64,000 nucleotides of DNA, from the NCBI GenBank assembly GCA_907165135.1, contig OU015568.1, positions 6,766,501 through 6,830,500 on the forward strand, written 5' to 3'. Positions 45,566 to 54,447 of the stretch are shown here, one piece after another. Below the pieces are notes generated by a model that saw only the letters and a program-made list of their open reading frames with translations, searched no databases and was not told where the DNA came from. Source of the DNA: Oikopleura dioica (lineage: Eukaryota > Chordata > Appendicularia > Copelata > Oikopleuridae). The translations under genes were made by a program, and so were the position numbers. Every line of letters starts with the position of its first letter. Positions within the stretch are counted from its first letter, which is position 1.

Positions 45566-46663
45566 ATGAAACTCAAGAGCTTTTTGATACAGTTAGCCGC
45601 AACTTCCAACGCGCTCAATGCAACAGCAACTGATACAGATTTACTTGTACTCAATACGTACCAAGCAGGTTACTGGCCCGCGCTAGTCATCAATACTCTC
45701 ACTGATCAACTTCATACAGTAAATTTTGAGCATTCTTACCCAGCAGGTTTCTACGACGCTTCATTTTCATTTTCTAGCTCTTTTTTCTAGTGGAAGACAG
45801 CTGTGTCGTTCAGTTCCAAGGCTCTTATTTTGTCCTCGGAGGATATTACAGACCTCGAATGATAGCAAAAATAGAAGATTGCGGAATTCGAGAGCAGGCC
45901 GAGCAACTACCAGTTCCTCACATAAACGGAATGTATGGATCTTGTACGGTTTACGAGGAAGCTGTTCAGCTTTGCTTCTACGGAGAGCCGCAAAAAGGAT
46001 GCGCTTCATTTACCCCAGAATCCGGGTCATTCCCTTTGGAAGGCCGAACAAGAGAAAGCCACGATTTTGCCGGAATGATCACTTTCAATGTTCGTTTTTT
46101 TTTCCTATAATTCGATCATTATTTTTCGTATAGGATCAAATGTATGTTGTCGGAGGCTGCGGAAATACTTATCAAGATTGCCACAGTAAAGTCGAAATTT
46201 ACAATTCAAAGAACAAGGCCTGGGTTGAAGGTATAATCAGATAAATGCTTAGATTACTTTGAGCTTGAAACTTTTGAAAGGCGCGAGTCCCCCAGTAGCT
46301 GAGTTTTATGGAATGGCCTTGACTGCCGATGAAAACTCCATCTATGCTTTTGGCGGCCGACGCGATCATACTAGCTCGCCAAACGATGTCTTTGAGTATA
46401 GATATGGGAAGTGGAAGATCTTGGGAAATATGGTGGAGAATCATCGAAAACTCAACTCTGCTTTTCAAATTGGAGATGTTGTCTATTCTGGCTACTGTGG
46501 TTTGGAGAAAAACGTTATCAGTGAAAATGGAGTCGAGTCAAAATGTGAGTCTCAATAGAAGAGGATCAGATTTTATTTTATTCTAGCTCTTTATTCGCCG
46601 GAGCGATGCTTAGAACTGTACTACGCGATTATGATGCCAATGCCTGCCGGAAGCTGTAAATAA
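45566..46663 (+). CDS. Secreted kelch-repeat-like protein
   Basis: Exons 45566-45718, 45778-46089, 46134-46230, 46281-46544 and 46587-46663 join in frame. N-terminal signal-like segment MKLKSFLIQLAATSNALNA. Kelch-type blades follow: SYFVLGGYYRP, QMYVVGGCGNTYQDC, SIYAFGGRRDHTSSPNDVFE, each with the aromatic/GG pattern. The protein is about 300 residues with several cysteines, including a C-terminal pair (ERCLELYY, GSCK), which suits an extracellular beta-propeller rather than an intracellular BTB-kelch. Partners unknown. AATAAA overlaps the stop region at about 46660. Confidence 0.7.
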
Positions 46664-46873
46664 AGCCACTGTTACTGATTTTTATTCGGAAATACAAAAG
46701 AATAAAATCACTCACTCTCACCCACTGAACGTCGCGTTCTGTCGAAATCAGCAAGAAAAATCCGGTTTGCCGAGGATCAAGGGAGAATCCCGGAAAATCG
46801 AGGGTCATCCACTTTTAGTATAATATTTCCACGATTATTTTTTCCAAAGCAATTCGGAAGAGTCAAGAGAACA

Positions 46874-47440
46874 TGATGTTGAGCTTGAAGTTTCTGTTTT
46901 TAACCAGCGATTTTGCGCAGGGAAACATCAAGACACGGTCTACAGGAGGTAAAACATTCTGTAAGACTCGGGGAGAGACACTAGAGGAGATGTGCTGTCT
47001 AGGAACAGAGCTGAAATGCTTTGGATGCAACGACAAGCTACTGAATAAGTTCGGCATTCCTTGCGAAGAGCAACCGACATCGATTGAAAGTCCAAATGAT
47101 GAGTGGAAAAGAGACTGTTTTTGTGGGGGCACTGGTTATATCGCCGAATGTCGCCATGTAAAAAATCGAGGGATCAAGTACTTGTAATTTTTACAAAATC
47201 CCTTCTTCGCCCCTTCCTTCTGGCGACCTTCGACGACATAACCAGTATCGCCCGTTTTTGTGACTCCTCTTGCTTGCTGTTTGACGATTGCTGCAAGGAT
47301 TTCAAGAAACTTTGTGGACATTTACCACGTGAGTATAAAAAATTATGATATATATTTTATAAATATAGCAGAGCAGAACAAAAATTGCCCTCGTATCTAT
47401 CACGTCTTGCTGTTAATAAAGCCAATATTACTGTAAAAAA
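46874..47440 (+). CDS. Small secreted cysteine-rich protein with a somatomedin-B-like motif
   Basis: Begins MMLSLKFLFLTSDFAQG, a likely signal peptide, followed by cysteine-rich exon sequence (TFCKTRGETLEEMCCLG; CFGCNDKL; DCFCGG). A second exon carries CDSSCLLFDDCCKDFKKLCG, the C-x3-C-x5-CC-x5-C spacing of a somatomedin B domain. The join between the two is uncertain: a 53-nt GT-AG intron (47127-47179) keeps frame, but this region is also part of a 25-bp inverted repeat. The last short exon starts near 47370 after a 40-nt intron, and an AATAAA at about 47414 ends the gene, tail-to-tail with the minus-strand gene at 47455. Exact function unknown. Confidence 0.55.
47127..47245. repeat. Hairpin element at an exon-intron border
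   Basis: CTGGTTATATCGCCGAATGT plus CGCCA on the left and its inverted partner (TGGCG-ACCTTCGACGACATAACCAG) on the right match at 22 of 25 positions; TGTAAAAAAT and ATTTTTACA continue the pairing inward. The outer edges lie within the cysteine-rich gene, on either side of its intron. Confidence 0.6.
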
Positions 47441-47454
47441 ACACATGTTTCAAT

Positions 47455-48154
47455 TTATTCGGTCATAGTTTTCAATCTCATTCGGTTTAAAATCTTTCGC
47501 TTTGCGTCGAGCCGGTTGTCAGGAAGTTCATTCGGGAGACTAATAAATCGCCCTCGTTTCGTAGTTTTTGGGATCTGAATCATTCAATTGGAAGAAAACA
47601 CGAAGAAAAGTACTCTTGATCTGGCGTTTTTCTTGATGATGACAGTTTCAGCAACGCTAGCAGCGACGGAAACAGGGCGGAGTCTTTTCTTGGGCTTTCA
47701 AATTAAAAAAAATATGAAGAAAATATTTGCGGCGCACAGTCCTATTGTTGCTTTCAGAAAGCAATTCTCGTTTTCGGAATTTTTTCTTTGGAACATAATT
47801 TTCATCGATTTTTGAGGAAGAAATATTCGTGATTGAAGTACTCATGATTTTTGGTTTCGATGAGGAGCGAATTGAGCTGATGGCTTTATCGCTCTCTTGT
47901 TGTATTTTTCTTGGGGCGGGAGTGACCAAAGTCTTGAGGTTTTCTACGCAGCTCATGGCAAGCTGTAGTTTTGACTAAACAATTTTGGTAAAAACCAGTG
48001 AGAAAAGGGTTACATTCATGGAAGTCCGAGAAATGTACTTTTGATCTCGGTTGTCAAAGTTTTGCTTCACAAGAGCAAGTTCCAAGAGGCATTTCTTCAA
48101 AAGCCAGTCGGCCTTTTTCGTGATGCTGATTTTGTCTTTGTTCATAACGCTCAT
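47455..48154 (-). CDS. Basic Ser-rich protein with N-terminal helix, unidentified
   Basis: Four exons (48014-48154, 47738-47974, 47614-47694, 47455-47574) with phase-0 joins give exactly 192 residues. The N-terminus is a charged helix (KADWLLKKCLLELALVKQNF). The middle is Ser/Lys-rich and disordered (AISSIRSSSKPKIMSTSIT). The C-terminus is basic (IPKTTKRGRFISLPNELP; RKILNRMRLKTMTE). The ATG at 48154 is the first in a frame that remains open further up, so an earlier start is possible. A poly(A) signal (AATAAA) overlaps the stop. The layout loosely recalls small chromosomal-passenger or microtubule adaptors, but I cannot support any name. Confidence 0.6.
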
Positions 48155-48485
48155 GATCGCGTTATTTTCGTCTTCGATGTTTATTGAAATGGGTGGAAAT
48201 AAGATGAGATTGTTTGATAATAGAACGGCCCAGCTTCATTTAATCTCGCTCTCAATCTACAAATTGTTGTAGGTACAAATAGTCTGGATAAATTTTCAGG
48301 TCAAGTGGTCTGATAGATGGCGTAAGTCGATGATAAAAGTTTACCGCGGGACTAAATTATCATTTTCATTTAAAAAAATCTATGAGAAACTCGTGAGAAG
48401 TTAGCAAAAATTGAAACAATTCAATTGTGACACTGACGAACTTCATTAAAAAATGTAACTTTAAGATCTCGATTTTTTGAACGGG

Positions 48486-48749
48486 TTAACGCGGGAGCGC
48501 ACAAAATTTTTTTCCCGGTGAGCGCACGGCGCCCCTTTTTCGGGGCAAACCCCATTTAAACATTCTAGCGCAAAACCAGTAAATTGTTAGGTCAAAAAAA
48601 GTCTTCTACAAGACATAATAGACACACTGTCGACAAAATTTAGCCCCAGCAAGGTGGGGTAACGAAAATTTTCGATGATGAAAACTTGAAAAAATCGAGG
48701 ATAAACGGGCTCTGCCCCGAAAAAGGGGCGCCGTGCGCTCGCGCGTTAA
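48486..48749. mobile_element. Short inverted-repeat element bounded by TTAA
   Basis: TTAACGCGGGAGCGCAC at the left and GTGCGCTCGCGCGTTAA at the right are inverted copies. Just inside, GCACGGCGCCCCTTTTTCGG and its complement extend the pairing. TTAA at both ends matches the target duplication of piggyBac-type elements, as in the element at 22222-22453. The arms are far more GC-rich than the surroundings. No coding frame. Confidence 0.65.
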
Positions 48750-48790
48750 GACAATATTGAAGCAAAAAGGTAATATCATATAACTTATTT

Positions 48791-49006
48791 CTATATATTC
48801 TGAAATTTTTGATTCAATAAATTTCCTAAAATTTTTAACTTCTGCGCAAGTTGTCTCGTTTGTCTTTTCTGCTCTTCAAGGGCTGCATTCTTCATCGTTA
48901 TTTGATTCTCTAGTACTCTTTTTTCATCTTGCACGAGCAATAATTGCTTGTGAATATCTTTCAAGTCCTTTTTTGGTCTTGTGAAAAGCTGTCGTATGCT
49001 CTTCAT
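48791..49006 (-). CDS. Small coiled-coil protein (71 aa)
   Basis: A single-exon frame starting MKSIRQLFTRPKKDLKDIHK and continuing as one heptad-rich helix to KFQNI. It starts 87 bp after the stop of the coiled-coil gene at 49093-50112 on the same strand, with AG just upstream (GAAAATAAG then AGGACAAAATG) that could serve as a trans-splice acceptor. This makes it a candidate second gene of an operon. It could also be an extra 3' exon of the upstream gene. No family recognised. Confidence 0.45.
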   Translation of the reverse strand: MKSIRQLFTRPKKDLKDIHKQLLLVQDEKRVLENQITMKNAALEEQKRQTRQLAQKLKILGNLLNQKFQNI

Positions 49007-49092
49007 TTTGTCCTCTTATTTTCAGATCTCAATTTATAGATAAAAAAAGCTTATGAAAGAAGTGAAATCCGAAGCATAAACTCGCTGATGGT

Positions 49093-50112
49093 TTAGCTTC
49101 GCTTCTTCAATGCGAGGCTAAAAGTGTCATTAGAAAAGAAAAAGTCTCTGAAAGTGCAAATGTGATCAAACACTTCATCTTCTTTGAAAGCCTTGTCTGA
49201 GGCCGCCGCACCTTGAGATGACGAAAGATTCCAGCTGAGTAGGTTTACATTTCTACTTCTTACAAATTTCGCTTCAAAAATGAACCCATGCCTGTTATTG
49301 CTTCTTCTACTTGAGCATCTGCGGCGATCGCGCTTCGTAAATCTTCGACTTGGTCTTCTGAGTACTCTCTCGTATTTTCCATTTTCTGCCGCATCTTGTT
49401 TTCTAGCAACTCCAAGTTTTGGTACTGGGCTTCGAGCAGATGTGTTTTCAGCATGTTGGTTGTCTTTACTTTCTCCTGTAGTGAGGGATTCATAATGTGA
49501 AACTAACTTCGTTTATATTCATTCTGGGCTCGGCAACCTAATTAGAAAACCTGAGTCGGGGTCTGAAAGAGAAAAATGAAAAGCCGCGTAGCGGCTTCTT
49601 TAAAAACGAAGCCGCTTCGCGGTTTTGTTACAAAAAAAGCCGCTACGCAGCTTTTCATTTTTGCTCTTTCAGACCCTGACTCAGGTTTTCTAATTAGGTT
49701 GCCGAGCCTAGTATTCAACTCTAAGGGTTGGGCCTAATCCTAACCCCTTCCTGTAGCTGATCCATGAATTTGAGCAACTTTTCATTGAGCACAACACTTT
49801 CCTTGTCCACAGTTCTGAATTTTTGTTCAATCTCCTTGTTGATTTCAATTTGTTTTCCAATGATCCAGTACCCACGAGTTTCTTTTTTCAGACTAAGAAG
49901 ATATCAATATTTTTTTATTCAGAAAAAAGCATCTACTTTTCAATATTGTCGATTTGAAAATCTGCAATACTTTCTCTTCTGCGAACGTCAATGTCCGAGG
50001 CATCACGTAAGGAGTTCTCAATCTCGTCCAACTCATTTATTCTATCGAGAACGGATAGTCTTGAGTTGCGTTTATCCTTCGCTGTTGAGCTTTTTCTCCT
50101 ATCTTTGCCCAT
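49093..50112 (-). CDS. Coiled-coil protein, unidentified
   Basis: Starts MGKDRRKSSTAKDKRNSRLS at 50112. Exon 2 (LKKETRGYWIIGKQIEINKE ...) ends near LLKFMDQLQ. After an intron holding a MITE, exon 3 (about 49262-49475) reads EKVKTTNMLKTHLLEAQYQN and ends GSFLKRN; a 29-nt intron then leads to a last exon from about 49232, WNLSSSQGAAASDKAFKE, ending LALKKRS at 49093. Mostly alpha-helical coiled coil with a basic N-terminus. The donor before the MITE intron is either GGG|GTTAGG or the upstream CAG|GAAGGG; both keep frame. Function unknown; possibly cytoskeletal or flagellar. Confidence 0.6.
49526..49709. mobile_element. MITE, GGCTCGGCAACC family, copy f (intronic, best preserved ends)
   Basis: Ends GGGCTCGGCAACCTAATTAG and CTAATTAGGTTGCCGAGCC are perfect inverted copies over about 19 nt, continuing AAAACCTGAGTC. 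Inner palindromes AAAAGCCGCGTAGCGGCTTC and GAAGCCGCTTCGCGG. It sits in an intron of the coiled-coil gene at 49093-50112. Confidence 0.85.
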
Positions 50113-50492
50113 CTAACGCGTTTGGAACAATTTTCAATTTCAATTAATGAAATGAGAATTTCAGAAAGTCGACAAAAATGGGCTTGAATAATTTATATTG
50201 GCTTGAGTAAGTGTTCCGTCTTTACTTGATTAAAAGAGACGTATTATGAAGACTAAATACTCACTGAAAGTCATCAAGATTTCTAATGAATAAAAGGATG
50301 AATAAACAATTTTCATAATCCCGTTAAAGATTTTCGTCTTTTTTGTTTTTTTTCATAGTTATTTAAACAATCTCTCCTCTTAAATATTTGCACGAAGAAT
50401 GGTAAAAAATTAATCGCTGCATTTTCCCTTCTCTCATAAGAGAATAAGGAGAAAAAGCTTGAGGTAGCAACTTTTTCCAGAATTCGGCCATC

Positions 50493-52310
50493 ATGGAGGA
50501 TCAACTCACGACGGACAACGAAAGCTCAAAGATTGCCTCTCGCCCAGCTTCGGCCATCATGGAGGAACGAGTCACGGACATGATTCCAGAAGAGCCAGTG
50601 ATGTCGCAGCCAGACTCACCTGACGATTCTTTCCAACCAGATATTTCCCTCAACGCAAGAAGCAGTGCCGAGAGTTCAAGACTCCAGGTAACCAAATCAA
50701 TTCAAAATTATGTCTACTCGTGTTTAGCCCGAGACGAGTGACGCCATCAACACCAGGCCAGATGACTGGGAACGTCGAGAAAAAGACAACGGAGTTCCTT
50801 ACTACGTTGATCATGTGAGAAAGAAGACAGTATGGACTCACCCAGACCTCACCGAGTTCATCACTGGTTTGCAAGTTCTCAACGAAATTCGGTTCCCCGC
50901 CTATCGGACCGCCATCAAGCTCCGCAAAATCCAGATGAAGCTCACTTCGGACAACTTCAACATTGAAAATATGCAGAAGGCATTCAGAACTGTTTCTCCT
51001 GATCCAACTGCAACGATCGAGGTGATAATTTTGGCTGAGATTCTCTATGATCTGTACGAAAATTCTAAGCGGCGCGCTTATCAGGTAAAAATTAGAGACA
51101 TTTTCAGTTGTTAGTAAATTTTTCAAGGCCGACTTGACTCTCAATTGGCTGCTCTCCGTTTTCAACCCTAAGCGAGAAGGAACCATTCCAGTTCTCTGTG
51201 TCAAGGTTGGCCTCGTTGCTTTGTGTGGCGCACAGCTGGAGCAAAAGTACAGATATCTTTTCACCGCTACCAGTGGTGCGAAGAGAACGATGAACAAGGA
51301 AGGCCTCAAAGCTCTTGTCTACGTTCTGTCTCAAATTCCATACCATCTTAACGAACACGTCGCCTTCGTTGGAAACGAGCTCAACGTGGATCCGACTGTC
51401 GAAAGCTGCTTTCAACACAGGTGAATGATCAATTGAAATGTTCAAGTATCTATTTCGATTATGTTCAGAGCGAACCCCAAGAGTCCAACTCTTCACATGG
51501 ACGACTTCATGAACTGGTGTTCTCTTCAACCTGAGTCTATAGTTTGGCTTCCTATTCTTCACCGAACGATCGCAGCCGAGAAAGTCACTCATAATGTCAA
51601 ATGCCAGTGCTGTAGAAATAAAGACTTCACTGGCTTTAGATACAAATCCCTCAAGGTAGAGTCTAAAAGTAGAATCAAGAAGAATATGGATTTCTTTTCA
51701 GCGATTCCGACATGATCTTTGTCAAGAATGCTATCTGTATGGCAAGGCTAATGAAAAGAAGCTCGTTCATTCGCCCTTGGTCGAGTATTATAATCCGACA
51801 GGAATAAGAGAAAACATCCGGGATTTTGTAAGTTGCAGAAAAATACAATAAATAATACGAAAATTTCAGATGCGAACTGCTCAGAACAAAATTCCTTTCT
51901 TGCGCAAGAAAAACATCAAGCTAGACTACCGATATTATCTTCCGATTAATCCTCAACAAAGCCCGTAAATTCAGGCAACTGCGCTTTATCTGACACAGAT
52001 TCTTCTTTTTAAATAAACTTGTGAACCGGCTTTTGCTGGATGAATCCAACGCTTTCCCCGACTTATCGACTGCTGTACTGCTGTACCTACTCACGTCCGC
52101 AAACTTATTTCAGATAACAAGTGGCCTCTTGGGAGCGCACCGCCAAACTCTGACAAGATAGAACAGCTTTATTTCGATGATCATGCAGAATTTACTCTGC
52201 CGCCAATCTACGTCACTAAAATCAAACCGAGAAATGAAAAATTTATGGAAAACTTGTTTATTCTAACTAAAGAGACAGTAAAAAAAATAGTGAAAGAGCT
52301 AGTAGATTAG
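50493..52310 (+). CDS. DMD: Short dystrophin (WW, EF-hand, ZZ domains only)
   Basis: Exons 50493-50687, 50728-51084, 51128-51420, 51469-51655, 51702-51827, 51870-51960, 52114-52310. After a 65-residue acidic, disordered start, the protein reads as the dystrophin C-terminal core: WW domain (WERREKDNGVPYYVDHVRKK), EF-hand region (FPAYRTAIKLRKIQMKL; LNWLLSVFNPKREGTIPV; ESIVWLPILHRTIAAEK), then ZZ zinc finger (CQCCRNKDFTGFRYKSLK ... DLCQECYLYGK). The last exon (NKWPLGSAPPNSDKIEQ) matches the dystrophin stretch FWPVDSAPASS. No actin-binding domain or spectrin repeats, as in the Dp71 isoform; it would bind dystroglycan at membranes. Joining exon 7 needs a GC-AG intron (51961-52113); with GT the protein would stop at 51968. 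Confidence 0.88.
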
Positions 52311-52670
52311 CTTGAGGTAGAGTTCTTCTTGATTTCTTGAGCCTTTGCTCGAACCTTTTCGGCGTGCTCGAGCTAAAAATGAGCATTCATGAGCTTTTTG
52401 TTTGGATTGATTCTCAAAGAAATGGGAGTGTTCTTACATGTTTCTGCTGTTTTTGGACGACAGATTCTATTTGGGACTTTCGTCGGCCATCGGCTTGGGT
52501 CAGTTTCTGAAACAAATCCAGTAAGAAAGTTGTACAGAATTTTAACAAGCTACCTTTTCGTGGCGCATCATGACTTTTGCTGGATCGACAGGAGTTCTAG
52601 GGCTGAGAAGAGCTTCTGGTGGCGAGCGGGAGGGCTCATTGAGACGAACTTCGAAAGAACTGGTGCTCAT
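52307..52670 (-). CDS. Stathmin-like small phosphoprotein
   Basis: Three exons (52554-52670, 52438-52506, 52307-52372), each a whole number of codons, give 83 residues. MSTSSFEVRLNEPSRSPPEA is followed by LLSPRTPVDPAKV, resembling the LILSPRS start of stathmins, then a helix HEKKLTQADGRRKSQIESVV that resembles stathmin's QKKLEAAEERRKSHEAEV. Stathmins bind tubulin dimers and promote microtubule loss, controlled by phosphorylation of SP sites; two SP sites are present here. It is shorter than vertebrate stathmin (about 149 residues), so it may bind one tubulin only. Its stop codon overlaps the dystrophin stop on the other strand. Confidence 0.6.
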
Positions 52671-53069
52671 CTTCGTGATTTTTTTTTAAAATCTCGTGTT
52701 ACAGTAGGTAAGGCGATCTGTGATGAGGAAGGCCACGTCGAGGCCATTTTTAACCTGCTCCAGGTGGTGGCGCCAGTGACCATCAGAATCGGTAATGAGC
52801 CCCCAGTGGGATTGTGCGGGTTAATTAACTCTTTAATAATTTCGAACTCGCCAGGCTGCGCTCGCCTTTTTTTCATGCAGTGCCTGTCAGCGCTCAGCCA
52901 TTACAATGCAGTCATCAATCATTTCCAAACGTAATTAAAAATGCACTTTCAGCAGGTAGAATTTTAATTGCCAGCTAAACGGAAAATATTTGCATAAAGT
53001 TCAGATCAATTTAACGGGATTTGTCATTATTGGTGAGGCGCTCGTCATGAGGAGCCTTTATGGTAAGGG

Positions 53070-53290
53070 CTTAACCCTTCGTAGTTTGGTCTCAAAATTC
53101 GGCCACCCCCATTTTAGGTTAGTGTTAGGGGGGCTCCAAGGGAGCGAAGCCCCCTAGGTTAGGCATTTGGGTTAGGAACTGCGTACTTCTATCTAGGGGG
53201 GTCCCGGGGGGGGCGAAGCCCCCGGGTTAGGAAAAATAAAAAATTTAATTATACTTGGCCGAATTTCGAGGTCATACTACCCTAACCCTT
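53070..53290. mobile_element. MITE-like inverted-repeat element with GGGTTAGG runs
   Basis: TAGTTTGGTCTCAAAATTCG plus GCCA near 53082-53105 and the inverted TGGCCGAATTTCGAGGTCAT near 53255-53275 form the ends. The interior is GC-rich with two similar GGGGGGCTCCAAGG / GGGGGGTCCCGGGG blocks, each followed by GCGAAGCCCCC and GGTTAGG. Confidence 0.55.
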
Positions 53291-53298
53291 GTCCAAAC

Positions 53299-53352
53299 CA
53301 TAACTTATGGACAATCTTATGGATCATAAGTTATGAACCATAACTTATGGTG
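53299..53352. repeat. Cluster of CATAACTTATG palindromes
   Basis: CCATAACTTATGG occurs twice, and CATAAGTTATG once between them, within about 55 nt. Each can form a hairpin, and the copies can pair with each other. Confidence 0.7.
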
Positions 53353-54447
53353 CATAAAGCCCCCATTCTATTCAATTATCGATGCCAGAAGGTTGACTTG
53401 GTATAATGAGTGCCATAAGATTGCTGTAGCGTCGATACAGTATCGATGCAGATACCATATGTGTTCATTAGAGAGAAAAAAACAGGTCCTATGAGTATAA
53501 AATCCCGTCGGAGTGATGAATTTTTCATTTGCCATTCCGACGACTGTGTTCAATTAGACGAGCAGCTTTCCAAAAACTCGCTTAGGCGGCAACCTTGGCA
53601 AGAAGCCATTCCTAACACCGTGAATTACTGTAAGCAGTGTCCTTTTTTAAACTTAGAATCGACTACAGTGTAGCAGTTATCAATATTTCCTCTAGCAAAT
53701 GCTCGAAAAAAAAGTTCGGGGCAGTTTTACTACCGTAGTTTAACGATCCCATTCATGCACTTGACGCACTCGCTACTACGTAATTGCCTTTCTTTGCTTT
53801 CCCTTTTTCGGACATGCTTGCTCATGTGATTTTCAGGACAAAATAAATACTAGATCGTAATTTTTTTTGAATAAATTTGCTTTACGTCACTCTCTATTTG
53901 GGGTTTTTTGAAGGTGTTAGATTTATGTCTTCATAACACGACGTTTTCCTACTTAGATAAATTTGACAATAATATTATGTTTTCTAATGAAAATATTTTC
54001 TTATCGACAATAATAATTATTTGTCTTCAGGAGTCAATGAAGACTCTCGTTATCTTTTAACGAAGCAGCCTTTTTAGGCGTTTTTCAATCGCTTCTATTG
54101 ATTGTGCCACCCTTAAAAAGGCGACTGAATTTCTGAATTCTAGTCAGAATGTTTCAAAAATTAATTAGCTACACTCAGATGCATCTCGAATTTAGCCCTT
54201 CTTTCCACAGGTGGCATCAACTTTATTGCCCTAGAAAACTACTCATATGTAAAGTTGGTGTTCCATCCGGAGTAAAGTAGCTCGCCTCTAGGTGTCGTGA
54301 CTCACGAGGGGGCACCATAAATACACGGAGCAGATGACTCTTATTTCAAATTAACATTTAGCCGTTGATGCTCTTTTGTTTTGAGCACCTCAATTGTAGC
54401 TCGCGCAGGGACACGAGTACGAGTCACAAATAGTACGATTTGAAATA

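Larger units (their letters stand above)
52671..54447. other. Long spacer with repeats, no supported gene
   Basis: Contains the element at 53070-53290 and the palindrome cluster at 53299-53352. AT-rich flanks (53840-54060) have stops in all frames. No convincing exon was found on either strand. Confidence 0.55.
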
